The notes beneath the pieces were generated by a model. It had not been told where the DNA came from and did no database searches. It saw only the letters and a program-made list of their open reading frames with translations. 6,435 nt of DNA from the NCBI GenBank assembly GCA_021827225.1, contig JAKAXG010000058.1, positions 5,461 to 11,895 of the forward strand. The letters run 5' to 3'. The position numbers and the translations under genes were made by a program. Every line of letters begins with the position of its first letter. The first letter of the stretch is position 1. Of the stretch, positions 4,949 to 6,435 are shown piece after piece. The DNA is from Actinomycetes bacterium (lineage in GTDB: Bacteria; Actinomycetota; Acidimicrobiia; Acidimicrobiales; Palsa-688).

Positions 4949-6370
4949 ATGGACGAGCTGGACCGCCGCCTGCAACTGCACCCCGACCGCCTCCTCCCGG
5001 TCGAGCCGGCACAGCGGGAGGTGGCCCGGCGCATATACCGGGAGGTGCGCGACCTGCCCATCGTCTCGCCCCACGGGCACGTCGATCCGAGCCTGCTGCT
5101 GGAGGACCTCCCCTTCCGGGATCCGGTCTCCCTGCTGATCACCCCGGACCACTACGTGACCCGCCTCCTCCACGCCGACGGCGTCGGCCTGGAGCAGCTG
5201 GGGGTCGGCCAGGGACCGCTGCCCGAGGCGGCCGCCCGGCAGGCCTGGCGCCTGTTCTGCGAGCGGTGGCCGCTGTTCCGGGGGACGCCGGTCCGGGCCT
5301 GGATGGAGGCGGAACTGTCGCAGATATTCGGCCTGGATCTGGCCCCCTCCGCCCGGAACGCCGACGGGCTGTTCGACGCCCTGTCCGCCCGGCTGGAGCG
5401 GCCGGAGTTCCGCCCCCGGGCACTCTACGAGCGCTTCGCCATCTCGGTGCTGGCCACCACCAACGACCCCTGCGACGACCTGGCGGCCATCTCGGGCCTG
5501 GCCGCCGACCCGGCCTGGTCGGGCCGGGTGGTCCCGGCGTTCCGCCCCGACCGCTACCTGGAAGCCGGTCAGCCGGGGTGGGTGGGCCTGACCGACCGCC
5601 TGGCCGAGGCCGCGGGGGTCGATACCGGCAGTTACGAGGGCTACGTGCAGGCCCTGGAGCAGCGCCGCCGGTTCTTCATCGTCCACGGCGCCACCTCGGC
5701 CGATCACAGCCACGCCGACGTCGGGACCCTGTCCCTGTCGCCGGCCGAGGCCGCCCGGATCTACCGGGCCGCCCGGTCCGGGCAGGCCGGCCCGGCGGAG
5801 ACGGTGGCCTTCCGCCGGCACATGCTGGGGGAGATGGCCCGCATGTCCTGCGACGACGGCCTGGTCATGACCCTGCACCCCGGGGTGCGCCGGAGCCACC
5901 ATGGGCCCACCGCCGCCCGCTTCGGTGGCGACACCGGCCACGACATCCCCCTCCGGGTGGAGTTCACCGACCCGCTGCGGCCCCTGCTGGAGCGCTACGG
6001 TACCCATCCGGGTTTCCAGCTGGTGCTGTTCACCGTGGACGAGACCGTCTGGTCCCGGGAGCTGGCGCCGCTGGCCGGCTTCTACCCGTCGGTGTTCATC
6101 GGGGTGCCGTGGTGGTTCCTCGACGCCCCTGACGCCATCCGCCGCTTCCACGCCGCGGTCACCGAGACCGCCGGGTTCTCGCGCCTGTCGGGTTTCGTCG
6201 ACGACACCCGGGCCTTCTGCTCGATACCGGCCCGCCACGACATGTCGCGCCGGGTGGACGCCGGGGTCCTGGCCCGGCTGGTCTGCGAGCACCGCCTGGC
6301 CGAGGAGGAAGCGGTGGACACCGCCATCGGCCTGGTGTCACGGCAGCCGTACCGGGTGTTCAAGCTGTGA
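4949..6370 (+). CDS. uxaC: Uronate isomerase (glucuronate/galacturonate isomerase)
   Basis: A 473-residue member of the amidohydrolase-fold uronate isomerases, cytosolic enzymes converting D-glucuronate to D-fructuronate and D-galacturonate to D-tagaturonate. Family marks in order: LPIVSPHGHVDPSLLLEDLP (36-55) with metal-binding His42 and His44; VLATTNDPCDDL (167-178); VHGATSADHSHADVG (245-259); the lid/substrate segment SHHGPTAARFGGDTGHDIP (316-334); FYPSVFIGVPWWFLD (378-392); VDDTRAFCSIPARHDMSRRV (417-436), equivalent to the tDSRsF...RHeyFRR region; and C-terminal PYRVFKL. Length matches the usual ~470. ATG 4949-4951 is chosen because the family N-terminus begins there; AGGG lies only 3-4 bases upstream, so initiation may be weak or partly leaderless. 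The sequence is divergent (HGH rather than HCH, DTR rather than DSR), but key residues are kept. The stop overlaps the next frame by GTGA. Confidence 0.93.
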   Translation: MDELDRRLQLHPDRLLPVEPAQREVARRIYREVRDLPIVSPHGHVDPSLLLEDLPFRDPVSLLITPDHYVTRLLHADGVGLEQLGVGQGPLPEAAARQAWRLFCERWPLFRGTPVRAWMEAELSQIFGLDLAPSARNADGLFDALSARLERPEFRPRALYERFAISVLATTNDPCDDLAAISGLAADPAWSGRVVPAFRPDRYLEAGQPGWVGLTDRLAEAAGVDTGSYEGYVQALEQRRRFFIVHGATSADHSHADVGTLSLSPAEAARIYRAARSGQAGPAETVAFRRHMLGEMARMSCDDGLVMTLHPGVRRSHHGPTAARFGGDTGHDIPLRVEFTDPLRPLLERYGTHPGFQLVLFTVDETVWSRELAPLAGFYPSVFIGVPWWFLDAPDAIRRFHAAVTETAGFSRLSGFVDDTRAFCSIPARHDMSRRVDAGVLARLVCEHRLAEEEAVDTAIGLVSRQPYRVFKL

Positions 6371-6435
6371 CCGCCCGGCCGCTGACCCGCGGCGGCGGAG
6401 GAGGCCGGCCCGCCGGGCCGGTCCGGCTGGTGCAC
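6367..6435 (+). CDS. Probable start of a mannitol-dehydrogenase-family reductase (UxuB/UxaB-like), truncated at edge
   Basis: GTG at 6367-6369 overlaps the uxaC stop (GTGA) and opens a 23-codon frame to the edge: MTARPLTRGGGGGRP followed by AGPVRLVH. The ending PVRLVH is just what precedes LGLGNF/LGLGAFHRAH in the first Rossmann beta strand of long-chain mannitol dehydrogenase-type enzymes, which include fructuronate reductase (UxuB) and tagaturonate reductase (UxaB). Those enzymes act directly after UxaC, reducing fructuronate to mannonate or tagaturonate to altronate with NADH. The identification rests on six residues plus context, so it is a prediction. A hairpin at 6403-6423 (arms CCGGCCC/GGGCCGG, loop GCC) falls inside this reading frame; if no gene exists, it could instead be a U-less terminator for uxaC. 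Confidence 0.5.
   Translation, partial: MTARPLTRGGGGGRPAGPVRLVH

Noticed and set aside
4631..6292. A 553-codon minus-strand open frame antisense to uxaC.
   Set aside because: The translation is low-complexity Gly/Arg/Gln/Pro without motifs, while the plus strand encodes a complete uronate isomerase.

Overview
The window is GC-rich DNA, roughly 70% by eye, with strongly GC-biased third codon positions, GTG/TTG starts, stop/start overlaps and one probable leaderless promoter. Together with a P450, a TetR regulator and a DHA2 exporter, this suggests a high-GC Actinomycetota genome, perhaps an uncultured soil or aquatic lineage. The lineage is inference. I see no rRNA, tRNA, CRISPR array, transposon or origin.

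Left part (about 1-3500, all minus strand, read right to left): a 55-residue cysteine-rich protein (3333-3500), a 14-TM DHA2-type MFS exporter (1671-3254), an OsmC-family protein (1148-1609), a TetR regulator (380-991) and the first 127 codons of a cytochrome P450 that leaves the window (1-383). The small protein, exporter and OsmC gene may form one transcription unit with gaps of 78 and 61 bases. TetR appears to start a second unit from its own TATAAT promoter and is joined to the P450 by a TTGA stop/start overlap. Two similar ATAC-CCCCC-AGGG pseudo-palindromes, resembling CsoR-family operators, lie upstream of the small protein and upstream of the TetR promoter.

Right part (3565-6435): a divergent pair around a 109-base intergenic region with two perfect inverted repeats. 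Leftward is a LarA-family (nickel-pincer nucleotide) racemase/epimerase with the expected His/Lys residues (3565-4839). Rightward is a uronate isomerase of the UxaC family (4949-6370), overlapped by GTGA with a new frame whose N-terminus looks like the first Rossmann strand of a mannitol-dehydrogenase-family reductase (6367 to the edge).

The most interesting idea is the right-hand cluster: hexuronate to ketouronate by UxaC, to aldonate by the truncated reductase, then possibly a C2 epimerisation of the aldonate (such as mannonate to gluconate) by the LarA homologue. The enzyme families are visible in the sequence; the combined pathway is a hypothesis. The second notable item is the short cysteine-rich gene with a possible metal- or sulfur-responsive operator.
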